DNA from: Marisalimonas sp016777705
Lineage (GTDB): Bacteria > Pseudomonadota > Alphaproteobacteria > Puniceispirillales > Marisalimonadaceae
NCBI RefSeq assembly: GCF_047717795.1
Contig: NZ_CP159808.1
Coordinates: forward strand, 930,001-994,000
Length of the DNA: 64,000 nt
Direction of reading: 5' to 3'
The notes beneath the pieces are model-generated. The model was given only the letters and a program-made list of their open reading frames with translations. It had not been told where the DNA came from and ran no database searches. Position 1 is the first letter of the stretch; each line of letters opens with the position of its first letter. Of this stretch, positions 19,084-26,967 are shown one piece after another. The position numbers and the translations under genes were made by a program.

Positions 19084-20106
19084 CTAATCATTAGTCATAT
19101 TTATTAGCATATTCAGTTTTTCTAAAGCTTTACCATTATCAATAGATTGAATTGCTTTAGTTGCCGCTTCTTCTAAATTAGAAGCGTTCCCAGTCGCTAA
19201 TAACGCTGAAGCTGAATTAAGTATTACAACATCTCTAAAAGCACTTTTTTTACCATTTAATAAAGTTATAATTTCTTTTGCATTTTCCTCTGGTTCTCCT
19301 CCTATTATATCATTTAATCTGGCAGTTGGTAAGTTTATGTCAGATGGGTGTATTAAAAATTCATTTATCTCACCGTCTTTTAATTGTGCGCAGTAAGTTT
19401 TCCCAGTTATAGTTACTTCGTCCAATCCATCACTGCCATGAACAATCCAAGCATCTGTTGATCCTAACTTTTGTAAAGACTGAGCAAATGGCATAATTAA
19501 TGTTTTATCGTACACACCCAGTAGCTGTTTTTTAACTAAAGCTGGATTAGACAGTGGTCCAAGAAGATTAAAAATTGTCCTTATACCTATTTCTTGTCTT
19601 ATTTTCCCAACATATTTCATAGCTGTATGATGTTTAGGAGCTAGTAAAAAACATATTCCAATTTCGTGCAGGCACTTCTCAACCATATTTATGTCACAGT
19701 CAATATTAACCGAAAGTGATTTTAAAACATTCGCAGCTCCAGATTTTGACGTTGCAGAATAATTTCCATGTTTTGCAACTGGGACGTTAGTTCCTGCTAG
19801 AACAAATGAAACTGCTGTTGAAATATTTAAAGTTCCTAAATTATCTCCACCAGTGCCCACAACATCAATTGTGTTATCCTTAGATGTTATTTTTAAACAC
19901 TTTTTACGCATGATTTCTGCGCCAGCTGCAATCATAATAGGGTTGTGATCTTGCATTTTAATTGCCGTTAAGAATGATGAAATTTGTGAATCTGTCGCTT
20001 TACCACTCATGATTATTTCAAAAGCTAATTTACTTTGTTGGTGATTTAACTTTTTTCCATCAGTTATTATTTTAAGAAGATTTTTAAAATTTTCATTGCT
20101 TTCCAT
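19084..20106 (-). CDS. trpD: Anthranilate phosphoribosyltransferase
   Basis: TrpD transfers phosphoribose from PRPP to anthranilate. The 340-residue product has the PRPP loop VVGTGGDNLGTLNIST (about residues 82-97), KHGNYSATSKSGAANVL, FLLAPKHHTAMKYV with its substrate-binding residues, and RTIFNLLGPLSNP. The start at 20106 has GAGGGAAAAG upstream. It is first in the minus-strand run; trpE and trpG are not in the window. The 237-base gap to rplM must hold its promoter; I see no Trp-rich leader peptide there. Confidence 0.97.
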   Translation of the reverse strand: MESNENFKNLLKIITDGKKLNHQQSKLAFEIIMSGKATDSQISSFLTAIKMQDHNPIMIAAGAEIMRKKCLKITSKDNTIDVVGTGGDNLGTLNISTAVSFVLAGTNVPVAKHGNYSATSKSGAANVLKSLSVNIDCDINMVEKCLHEIGICFLLAPKHHTAMKYVGKIRQEIGIRTIFNLLGPLSNPALVKKQLLGVYDKTLIMPFAQSLQKLGSTDAWIVHGSDGLDEVTITGKTYCAQLKDGEINEFLIHPSDINLPTARLNDIIGGEPEENAKEIITLLNGKKSAFRDVVILNSASALLATGNASNLEEAATKAIQSIDNGKALEKLNMLINMTND

Positions 20107-20274
20107 CAGTTTTCTTTTCCCTCATTGTTGCATTTGATAATTAATCTTATATTTTAACGAATTACAATATTTTAATTAATCAACATTATGTTTTTTATTT
20201 GTTTATTATAATGTGGTACTATAGAACTCACTTAATTAAGTCATTGAAAATAAATGATTTAATTTAATTTAAAT

Positions 20275-20306
20275 ATGTTGACTGTACAACATTAAAAATG
20301 TAGAAA
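20275..20306 (+). promoter_or_regulatory. Possible promoter of rplM-rpsI with a small inverted repeat
   Basis: TTGACT (20278-20283) and TAGAAA (20301-20306) are separated by 17 bases, a fair sigma-70-like pair 38 bases before the rplM start. The -35 is embedded in an inverted repeat, ATGTTG-ACTGTA-CAACAT (20275-20292). The repeat could be an operator or chance. The rest of the 20107-20343 gap is A+T-rich with nothing I can name. Confidence 0.35.
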
Positions 20307-20343
20307 ATAGAAAATACTTTAATATAATTTAAAAGGAAATTAA

Positions 20344-20808
20344 ATGGCTTTAAAAGGTACTTATACAGCCAAGCCCTCAGACATTACAAAAGATTGGTTT
20401 GTAGTTGACGCTGAAGGACTAGTTTTAGGACGTTTAGCAGTTATTATTGCTAATAGGTTAAGGGGAAAACATAAAGTTGGTTTTACTCCTCACATGGCTT
20501 GTGGAGATAATGTAATTGTTATCAACTGTGAAAAGGTAGTTTTAACAGGTAATAAAAGAACTCAAAAGACTTATTACTGGCACACAGGCTACCCTGGAGG
20601 AATTAAAGAGAGAAAAGCTGATAAAATACTAGATGGTAGGTTCCCTGATAGAGTTCTTAAAAAGGCTGTAGAGAGAATGATTCCAAGGGGGCCACTTGGC
20701 AGGCAAGTTATGAGGCAGCTGCATTTATATGCTGGTAATTCACATCCGCATGAAGCTCAATCTCCAAAAGTTCTAGATGTTAAATCTATGAATAGAAAAA
20801 ATAGTTAA
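20344..20808 (+). CDS. rplM: 50S ribosomal protein L13
   Basis: L13 is a large-subunit assembly protein. The 154-residue product has the family core WFVVDAEGLVLGRLA, IANRLRGKHK, GDNVIVINCEKVVLTGNK, YYWHTGYPGG and the C-terminal ERMIPRGPLGRQVM...LHLYAG. The start is preceded by AAAAGGAAATTAA. rpsI follows after 11 bases; the pair is the conserved rplM-rpsI operon and ends with a clear terminator. Confidence 0.98.
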   Translation: MALKGTYTAKPSDITKDWFVVDAEGLVLGRLAVIIANRLRGKHKVGFTPHMACGDNVIVINCEKVVLTGNKRTQKTYYWHTGYPGGIKERKADKILDGRFPDRVLKKAVERMIPRGPLGRQVMRQLHLYAGNSHPHEAQSPKVLDVKSMNRKNS

Positions 20809-20819
20809 GGGTTTTTGTA

Positions 20820-21308
20820 ATGACTGAAGAAAACAAAGATATTAATAATTTAAGTGATTTATCAAAATTAAACCAAACTGAAGAAAGTTCTTCGATAGAG
20901 CGTGAACCTAAAATTGATAAATTAGGTAGATCATATTCAACTGGTAGAAGGAAAGAGTCTACTGCAAGAGTTTGGGTAAAAAGAGGTACAGGAAAAATAA
21001 CAATAAATGGCAAAGATATGCCTCTATATTTTGCTAGACCTGTATTACAAATGCAATTAAATTTTGTATTTGATGTAACAGAAAGAAAAGATCAATTTGA
21101 TGTTATTGCCACTGTTAAAGGTGGTGGCCTGTCAGGACAGGCTGGTGCTGTAAGGCATGGCTTGAGTAGGGCTTTAAGTTTATTTGAGCCCGATTTAAGA
21201 AAACCCTTAAAAGTAGCTGGGATGTTGACTAGAGATTCAAGAGTGGTTGAACGTAAAAAATACGGAAGAGCAAAGGCAAGGAAAAGCTTTCAATTCTCTA
21301 AAAGATAA
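20820..21308 (+). CDS. rpsI: 30S ribosomal protein S9
   Basis: S9 contacts P-site tRNA with its C-terminal Lys/Arg tail. The conserved core begins around residue 38 (SYSTGRRKESTARVWVKRG) and ends GRAKARKSFQFSKR. The first 35 residues are an acidic, Ser/Asn-rich extension absent from E. coli S9 (about 130 residues) but typical of alphaproteobacteria. Total length is 162. Confidence 0.98.
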   Translation: MTEENKDINNLSDLSKLNQTEESSSIEREPKIDKLGRSYSTGRRKESTARVWVKRGTGKITINGKDMPLYFARPVLQMQLNFVFDVTERKDQFDVIATVKGGGLSGQAGAVRHGLSRALSLFEPDLRKPLKVAGMLTRDSRVVERKKYGRAKARKSFQFSKR

Positions 21309-21330
21309 TTTTTGCTATTATTTTTTATTA

Positions 21331-21357
21331 AAAGGTGTGCTTTGCACACCTTTTTTT
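21331..21357 (+). terminator. Rho-independent terminator after rpsI
   Basis: AAAGGTGTGC, a TTT loop and GCACACCTTT form a perfect 10-bp stem that runs into seven T residues. It lies 22 bases after the rpsI stop. It is the clearest intrinsic terminator I can see in the window. Confidence 0.95.
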
Positions 21358-21412
21358 GTTTATTAATTAATATATAAATGTTCTAAATAGTTATTTAAAA
21401 TAGGATTACATG

Positions 21413-22708
21413 ATGAAGCCCATTAAAATTGGAATTGCAGGACTTGGTAATGTAGGCGAAGAGGTTGCATATCAACTGATAAAAGGTTTCAGAGTACAAA
21501 ACGATCAATTTAAAATTGAGTTACATGGTATTTCTGCAAAATCTAAAGATAAAAAAAGAAAGATAGACACTGAAAACATACCTTTTTTTGATGACCCAGT
21601 TTCTATGACCAATTCTCCTGACATAGATGTTATTGTTGAATTAATTGGTGGTGATGAGGGTGTTGCCAAGGATTTATGTTTTTCAGCACTCAACAATAAA
21701 AAAGGACTTATAACGGCTAATAAAGCTTTAATTGCCAAGTATGGAAAAGAGCTTGCTGAGATAGCTGAAGATAATAACCTATTTTTCTCTTTCGAAGCTT
21801 CTGTTGCAGGTGGTATTCCTATTTTAAAGTTGATTAGAGAAGGTTTAATCGTAAACGACATCACAAAAGTAACTGGAATATTAAATGGTACAGCTAACTA
21901 TATTTTATCAGAAATGGAATTAAATGAAAAAGACTTTGATGAGGTGCTTGTAGATGCTCAAAAAAAAGGATATGCAGAGGCTGACCCTTCATTTGATATA
22001 GATGGAATTGATGCTGCTCACAAGACTATTATATTATCAGGTCTTGCTTATGGCAAAATGCCAGATATCAATAATTTATCTATAAAAGGCATTAGAAATA
22101 TTACTTTAAATGATATTAAATATTGTTCAGAACTAGGATATAAAATTAAATTGCTAGGTAATTCAGAAGTCTCATTTAATAAAAGTAGTAAAGAAGAGTT
22201 CTTCTGTTCAGTAGAGCCATGGTTAATTCCCAAAAATTACGGGCTGTCTAATGTTTCTGGAGTACTTAATGCAGTTCAAGTTCAATCAAGTTTGGCTGGT
22301 AATGTTATGATTACTGGAGCGGGGGCTGGAGGAGAGCCTACTGCATCTGCTGTACTAGCTGACATTGTTGATTTTGCAAATAGAACAAAATTACTGTCTT
22401 TTGGCAGAAATTCATCCAAAATAAAAAATAATTATAAAACAAATACTTATACTGAAAAATTTAGATTTTACTTAAGGCTCAATGTGATTGATAAATCTGG
22501 TGTGCTTGCAAGTCTTACTTCTATCTTTAGGGATCACGAATTGTCAATTGAAAGTTTTATTCAAAAATCTAATCATGAAGATAAAACTGCTGAATTAGTT
22601 ATAATCACTCATGAAGCTAGTAAATTAATGCTAGATAAGGCGCTTTTATCTATAAATAAGTTAGATGGAGTAATTTCAGATCCTGTTTGTTTAAGTATAT
22701 ACTCATAA
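21413..22708 (+). CDS. hom: Homoserine dehydrogenase
   Basis: The enzyme reduces aspartate semialdehyde to homoserine for Thr, Met and Ile synthesis. The N-terminal Rossmann domain has GIAGLGNVGEEVA. The catalytic domain shows ITANKALIAKYG, FEASVAGGIPILK, GILNGTANYILSEM, YAEADPSFDIDGIDAAHK and ITGAGAGGEPTASAV. A C-terminal ACT domain (about 355-431) suggests threonine feedback. Tandem ATGs occur at 21410 and 21413; the second sits better behind TAGGA. It is monofunctional, with no aspartokinase fusion. Confidence 0.97.
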   Translation: MKPIKIGIAGLGNVGEEVAYQLIKGFRVQNDQFKIELHGISAKSKDKKRKIDTENIPFFDDPVSMTNSPDIDVIVELIGGDEGVAKDLCFSALNNKKGLITANKALIAKYGKELAEIAEDNNLFFSFEASVAGGIPILKLIREGLIVNDITKVTGILNGTANYILSEMELNEKDFDEVLVDAQKKGYAEADPSFDIDGIDAAHKTIILSGLAYGKMPDINNLSIKGIRNITLNDIKYCSELGYKIKLLGNSEVSFNKSSKEEFFCSVEPWLIPKNYGLSNVSGVLNAVQVQSSLAGNVMITGAGAGGEPTASAVLADIVDFANRTKLLSFGRNSSKIKNNYKTNTYTEKFRFYLRLNVIDKSGVLASLTSIFRDHELSIESFIQKSNHEDKTAELVIITHEASKLMLDKALLSINKLDGVISDPVCLSIYS

Positions 22709-22719
22709 TAAATTAATTT

Positions 22720-24534
22720 ATGACATTTGATAATACTAAATTATATAATTCTAAACCATCTATTTTGGATGCCGAATGGTATTTGCTAACTTTAGATAAT
22801 GAAACTCACAGATTAGTTGATTACTTATATCAAAAACACAAAATACCTAATTATATTTCTCCACATTTATCATTTAAAGGCATGAACTTTGAAAATTTTG
22901 ATGATTTTCTGTTTCCTAAACTAAAGAACTTATTACCTGATCCATTTGTATTTCAAGATTTAGAAAAGGGCGTTAAAAGATTAGCAGAAGAGGTACTTCA
23001 CTCTAGACCCATTGGAATTTTTGGTGATTATGACGTTGATGGTGCAACTTCAGCAGCTTTGATGGCAAATTATTTAGAGTATTGTGGATGTAAAACATTT
23101 ATTCATATTCCTGATAGATTTTTAGAAGGTTATGGTCCTAATGAGAGGGCGCTTAAAGGTTTGCATGAAAAAGGAGCTGAGTTAATTCTAACTGTAGATT
23201 GTGGAATTTCCTCTTTTGAGCCCTTGAAAGCAATGAGTTCGGTTAACTTAGACCTTATTGTTATAGATCATCATATTCCAGACACTATCCTACCGCCAGC
23301 ATATGCAATTATAAATCCGAAAAGAATTGATACTAAAAAAGGATTTGAAGATTTATGTGCTGCAGGTGTTAGCTTTATTTTTTTGATTGGTTTAAACAGA
23401 GAATTAAGAAGGAAAGGTTTTTTTAGAAATAAAGAAGAACCAGATTTATTTAAATTTTTAGACCTTGTTGCTTTAGGAACTGTATGTGATGTGGTTCCAT
23501 TAAAAGGTTTAAACAGAGCTTTCGTAAAACAAGGTTTATCAGTAATGAAAAAAAGAGAAAACCTAGGTATCAGAGCTTTATGTGATGTAAGCAAAGTTAA
23601 TAATCAACCTAACACTCAGGCATTAGGCTTTTCTTTAGGACCTAGAATAAACGCTGGGGGAAGGATAGGTAATAGTGAGTTGGGTGTTTATCTTTTAAAA
23701 GAGACTGATGAAATTAAATCACTTGAGATTGCTTGTAAATTAGATGATTTAAATAAAAAAAGAAGATTATTAACTGCTGAATTAGAAAAATCAGTCATTG
23801 GACAAATTGAAAAAATTATAAATATTAATAATAATATCAAACCAAACGCAATAGTAGTTAGTGGTAATGATTTTCATGAAGGAATAATTGGTATTGTTGC
23901 TGGTAAAATGAAAGAGTTATATAATCGACCTGTATGCGTGATTTCTATAAATCAAGATGGGATATGTAAAGGTTCTGGAAGATCTATTAATGGTATCCCT
24001 TTAGGTGATATAATTTTAGAAGCCTCCAAATTAAAAATTATTCATTCAGGCGGAGGCCATGATATGGCTGCTGGTTTTACGGTTAAACAGGATAAAATTA
24101 ATACATTTCGTGATTTTCTAATTGAAAAGGTAGATTTACTTATGAATAAGGAAATCCCCAAAGTAAAACATTTTGCTGCATCAGTTATTCCTATTTCGTC
24201 ATGTACCTTAGAATTAGCAGAGTGGTTAGAAGATTTAGGACCATGGGGAACTGACATGGAAGAGCCAAAATTTATTATTCCTAATTCTAAGATATCATCT
24301 TTAAGAAAATTTGGATTTAATAAAGAACACGTATCATTTTATATTACTGATAGATCGTCTACAAAATTAAAAGTTAAAAAGTTTAACATTCTTAATAGTC
24401 CCTTAAATAAAATTTTTGATAATTACGAGAATATAAACTTGAGTTTTTTAGGAAGATTAAACATAGATACTTGGAATAATAGCAAATCTTTAGAAATGAT
24501 GTTGGACGATATTATTTATGCAGATGATACTTGA
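22720..24534 (+). CDS. recJ: Single-stranded-DNA 5'-3' exonuclease RecJ
   Basis: RecJ degrades single-stranded DNA 5' to 3' in recombination and mismatch repair. The 604-residue product has the DHH phosphoesterase motifs: FGDYDVDGATSAAL, ILTVDCGISS, VIDHHIPD and the later ALGTVCDVVPL. The DHHA1 domain follows with GRINAGGRIGN-like residues and HSGGGHDMAAGFT, and an OB fold closes the C-terminus. It begins 11 bases after hom; hom-recJ neighbours are seen in other alphaproteobacteria. Confidence 0.96.
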   Translation: MTFDNTKLYNSKPSILDAEWYLLTLDNETHRLVDYLYQKHKIPNYISPHLSFKGMNFENFDDFLFPKLKNLLPDPFVFQDLEKGVKRLAEEVLHSRPIGIFGDYDVDGATSAALMANYLEYCGCKTFIHIPDRFLEGYGPNERALKGLHEKGAELILTVDCGISSFEPLKAMSSVNLDLIVIDHHIPDTILPPAYAIINPKRIDTKKGFEDLCAAGVSFIFLIGLNRELRRKGFFRNKEEPDLFKFLDLVALGTVCDVVPLKGLNRAFVKQGLSVMKKRENLGIRALCDVSKVNNQPNTQALGFSLGPRINAGGRIGNSELGVYLLKETDEIKSLEIACKLDDLNKKRRLLTAELEKSVIGQIEKIININNNIKPNAIVVSGNDFHEGIIGIVAGKMKELYNRPVCVISINQDGICKGSGRSINGIPLGDIILEASKLKIIHSGGGHDMAAGFTVKQDKINTFRDFLIEKVDLLMNKEIPKVKHFAASVIPISSCTLELAEWLEDLGPWGTDMEEPKFIIPNSKISSLRKFGFNKEHVSFYITDRSSTKLKVKKFNILNSPLNKIFDNYENINLSFLGRLNIDTWNNSKSLEMMLDDIIYADDT

Positions 24535-24570
24535 TTTTTATTTAAATTAAAGTTAATAACATTCTAATAT

Positions 24571-24645
24571 GGTCCCTTCGTCTAACGGTTAGGACACCGC
24601 CCTTTCACGGCGGCAATACGAGTTCGAATCTCGTAGGGATCACCA
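24571..24645 (+). tRNA. tRNA-Glu (anticodon TTC)
   Basis: The cloverleaf folds cleanly. The acceptor stem is GGTCCCT/AGGGATC with one G-U pair. The anticodon stem CCGCC/GGCGG encloses the loop CTTTCAC, with TTC at 24604-24606. The T arm contains GTTCGAATC. Discriminator A and an encoded CCA (24643-24645) follow. It reads GAA/GAG. It stands alone between recJ and a patch that looks like an old insertion site. Confidence 0.97.
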
Positions 24646-24701
24646 CACTTTCCCTTGATTTCATTGAGTTTTTTTTAGTTATCTGTTTCTATGGTGACAT
24701 T

Positions 24702-24737
24702 TTAGTGACAAATGGTTGCGAGAATTTTTGTCACTAA
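24702..24737. repeat. Perfect 11-bp inverted repeat
   Basis: TTAGTGACAAA and its exact reverse complement are separated by 14 bases. It is not followed by a T run, so it is unlikely to be an intrinsic terminator of the tRNA. A protein-binding site (integrase arm or repressor) is possible. Confidence 0.7.
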
Positions 24738-24799
24738 TAACTATTTATCTTTTTGATTTTTATACATAAATTTAATTTTTACAGTCCTTATGATTAACT

Positions 24800-24812
24800 C
24801 CCTACGAGATTC
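24800..24812 (-). repeat. Inverted 13-base copy of the tRNA-Glu 3' half
   Basis: CCCTACGAGATTC is the reverse complement of GAATCTCGTAGGG at 24626-24638 (T arm and acceptor strand of the tRNA). An exact 13-base match this close to the tRNA is unlikely by chance. It could be a scar of integration and inversion, or it could form a long-range hairpin in the tRNA precursor. Confidence 0.65.
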
Positions 24813-24902
24813 TTTGTCGTACGTTAACCTGTAATACATTATACTTGATTAAATGATCTAAGAAGTTAACATCAATTTTTTACATTTTAACTAGGTGATT
24901 AT

Positions 24903-25460
24903 TTGTTTTTCAAAGAGATAAATAAATTTTTTAATCAGACTAAATCTAATTTTAAGAAAAAAATTTTAGTTTTAATTTGTCTCATTTTACTTTTCTTAAT
25001 TATATTTTCATCATTTATAATTGCATTAAGTGAAATAATTATTTCAGTTCTTTTAACTGTTACCCCAATTATGTTAGGTGTTTTAATATTTTTTAAAATT
25101 AGAAAAGCCGATGTAAGAAAATTTTTAAAGTTTATAAAAGATATTTTATCAAAAATTGATGATCTTTTGCAGGAAAAAAAAGAAAAAGAGCATGAGCTGA
25201 AAACAATTAATCCTCAGCGCAGCAGCTTTAAAGAACTATTATCTTTTGCAAATAATAATGAGATTGAAACTTTAGAAAAGTTTTCTGGAATTAAGCATAA
25301 ATCTTTAGACCAATTTGAATTAGCAATAAGAAAAAAATCAACATGGTCCATAAAGAAAGACAAGAGAACCTCGATGGTTTATTGCCTGGTGGCAAGGTTA
25401 ATAATTGGATTTTCAAAGTTGTTAAAATTGACCAAATTGAAGATGGTTCAGCTGCTGTAG
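24903..25460 (+). CDS. Unknown membrane protein, N-terminal frame of a split gene
   Basis: I do not recognise the family. The product starts at TTG behind a good AGGTGA site. It has a basic N-terminus, two hydrophobic segments (about residues 20-45 and 47-66), then a Lys/Glu-rich probable coiled coil (about 70-105) and a short helical part to about residue 144. The last 40 residues of this frame look like out-of-frame translation. At 25331 an A7 run stands in the phase for a -1 shift that would join it to the frame at 25343-25777, giving one protein of about 290 residues. Alternatives are a recent frameshift mutation or a homopolymer error. Confidence 0.6.
   Translation: MFFKEINKFFNQTKSNFKKKILVLICLILLFLIIFSSFIIALSEIIISVLLTVTPIMLGVLIFFKIRKADVRKFLKFIKDILSKIDDLLQEKKEKEHELKTINPQRSSFKELLSFANNNEIETLEKFSGIKHKSLDQFELAIRKKSTWSIKKDKRTSMVYCLVARLIIGFSKLLKLTKLKMVQLL
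25331..25337 (+). other. In-phase A-AAA-AAA slippery heptamer at frame junction
   Basis: In the upstream frame the codons are AGA-AAA-AAA, so the seven A residues have the X-XXY-YYZ phasing used for -1 frameshifting. A -1 slip reads next ATC-AAC-ATG-GTC, directly into the downstream frame. I see no strong stem-loop immediately behind it, so programmed shifting is unproven. Confidence 0.5.
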
Positions 25461-25777
25461 TGTTAAGCCTTCCATGTAAAAGTTTTGTTGGTTCGGGGCA
25501 AATAGATACAAAAAGCAGTTGGCTTAAAAAAGGCTCTAAAGAGTGGAGAGCTACTATTCCATATGAGGATAGAAGATTTAGAGAGCTAGCTAAGCTTGAT
25601 AGAGGTCAATTCATTGTTGCTTCTGGTATTTTACTTGAAGTTGGTGCATTTAAACCGGGTCAAATCGAAACTTTTTATGCATCACAACAAATTGGTGAGC
25701 ATCCACTCACAAAAGGACTTAATCTTAAAGGTGAGCTTTTTATTGCTGATTTAACTTATATTGCAGCACTTAATTGA
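25343..25777 (+). CDS. Unknown soluble domain, C-terminal frame of the split gene
   Basis: The family is not recognised. The 144-residue frame is rich in alternating hydrophobic segments (WIFKVVKIDQIEDGSAAVVL, GQFIVASGILLEVG, LFIADLTYIAALN), which suggests a mainly beta domain, perhaps an OB-like fold. Its first ATG has no ribosome site and lies inside the upstream frame with 118 bases of overlap. It is more likely the C-terminal half of the preceding gene, reached by a -1 shift or separated by mutation. No signal peptide or membrane segment is present. Confidence 0.55.
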   Translation: MVHKERQENLDGLLPGGKVNNWIFKVVKIDQIEDGSAAVVLSLPCKSFVGSGQIDTKSSWLKKGSKEWRATIPYEDRRFRELAKLDRGQFIVASGILLEVGAFKPGQIETFYASQQIGEHPLTKGLNLKGELFIADLTYIAALN

Positions 25778-25855
25778 TACGAATAATTATTATGCTCTAA
25801 AGTTAATATTTAAAGTGTAAAACTTATATTAAAGTTACTTTATAATTATAAATAT

Positions 25856-26746
25856 TTATTTTTTAATATTATTAATCCAATTAATCATAATTTTAAATGC
25901 GTACTCTGTTTGATTTGGAGATATTATATCACCAATTACTACATGAGAGTATTTATCATCTACGTCTGACATAGTTACGTTATGAGTATAACTTTTACCA
26001 CCCCATTTTTGAATAAATTTAAGTGTTTCATCCGCTTTAACTACTTTATCATCTAATGAAAAATAAAATAAAGCTGGAATTTTTACTTTAGTAAAATCTT
26101 GTTTTTTTATTTTTTTTACTAACTTTGCCATAGGGATTAAAGCATCAGTAGGGTAGGCTAATGTCCAATACTTTGCGTTTAAATCATTTCTTGCTTTTGA
26201 TTTAGTAGTTTTACCAATTATTAAGCTTAACCAATATTCAGATAACGGCCATGTAATTAAACTTGCTAATTTATGATTTATTCCAAAGTTAGGTGAAACA
26301 AAAATAAAGCCTAATATGTTTTTTGATAATGTAGGTTCAATGGCTGCAATAGAACTTAGTGTGCCACCAGTTGATGTAGACATGATGATAATTTGATTAC
26401 CAATTCTGGTTCCAATCTCGATTGCTTCATGCAAATCTTTTACCCATTCTTTAATAGAAGACTTGCCCATCGCATCTTTATCCCTTCCATGACCTGTTAA
26501 CCTTGTGTAAAAGATGTTTGATTTCAGTTCATTAGCCAACATATCTGGTAAAGGTCTGGCTTCTTCTGAGCTGGCTGAGAAACCATGAATATAAATAATA
26601 GAAATTGGTGTTTTTTTATTTTTTTTTCCAGACCAAATTATTCTTTTTTCAACGCCTTGTTTTATGTTAGGAATATTTTTTTCATTATTTTTTAGATATT
26701 TATCAAGATCAATGCCTAAAGAATCTTTGTTAAAATTGCTTTTCAT
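25856..26746 (-). CDS. Alpha/beta hydrolase (serine hydrolase)
   Basis: A cytoplasmic hydrolase of unknown substrate. The oxyanion segment IIYIHGFSASSEE (about residue 50) and YTRLTGHGRDKDAMG come first. The nucleophile elbow is MSTSTGGT, a S-x-S-x-G-G variant of GxSxG, with Ser probably about residue 120. The acid is likely the Asp in SLDDKVV and the base the His in YSHVVIGD. These features fit esterases or lipases of the monoacylglycerol lipase type. I start at 26746 (AAAGAGAA upstream); an ATG at 26782 without a ribosome site is possible. It converges with the split gene. Confidence 0.85.
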   Translation of the reverse strand: MKSNFNKDSLGIDLDKYLKNNEKNIPNIKQGVEKRIIWSGKKNKKTPISIIYIHGFSASSEEARPLPDMLANELKSNIFYTRLTGHGRDKDAMGKSSIKEWVKDLHEAIEIGTRIGNQIIIMSTSTGGTLSSIAAIEPTLSKNILGFIFVSPNFGINHKLASLITWPLSEYWLSLIIGKTTKSKARNDLNAKYWTLAYPTDALIPMAKLVKKIKKQDFTKVKIPALFYFSLDDKVVKADETLKFIQKWGGKSYTHNVTMSDVDDKYSHVVIGDIISPNQTEYAFKIMINWINNIKK

Positions 26747-26967
26747 GCTTATTTTCTCTTTAAATATTAAATTTAATGACATTGTAATAATGAAAAAAGA
26801 AATTATTAAAAAAAAAACTATTCTAAAAATAATTCAATCACCTTTCTGATTATGCTTATCAATTTAATTCTGATATTATTCATAAAATTAAATGTTTTAA
26901 TACATAAATATTGCTTTTTCTATATTAAATATGATTAATAAAACATTACAATTATTATGGTTGTCCT

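Larger units (their letters stand above)
24646..24902. other. Gene-free patch downstream of tRNA-Glu with inverted repeats
   Basis: No coding frame is credible here. Two structures stand out. The first is a perfect 11-bp inverted repeat, TTAGTGACAAA (24702-24712) and TTTGTCACTAA (24727-24737). With a third GTGACA at 24694, this makes three GTGACA-type boxes in 41 bases. The second is CCCTACGAGATTC (24800-24812), an exact inverted copy of 13 bases of the tRNA 3' half (24626-24638). Both resemble what is left around tRNA-targeted integration sites, but no integrase is present. AGGTGATT at 24893-24900 is the ribosome site of the next gene. Confidence 0.6.

Noticed and set aside
24571..24812. A classical attL/attR pair at tRNA-Glu.
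   Set aside because: The only copy of the tRNA end I found is inverted; site-specific integration gives direct repeats. No integrase is present. I keep only the weaker scar hypothesis.
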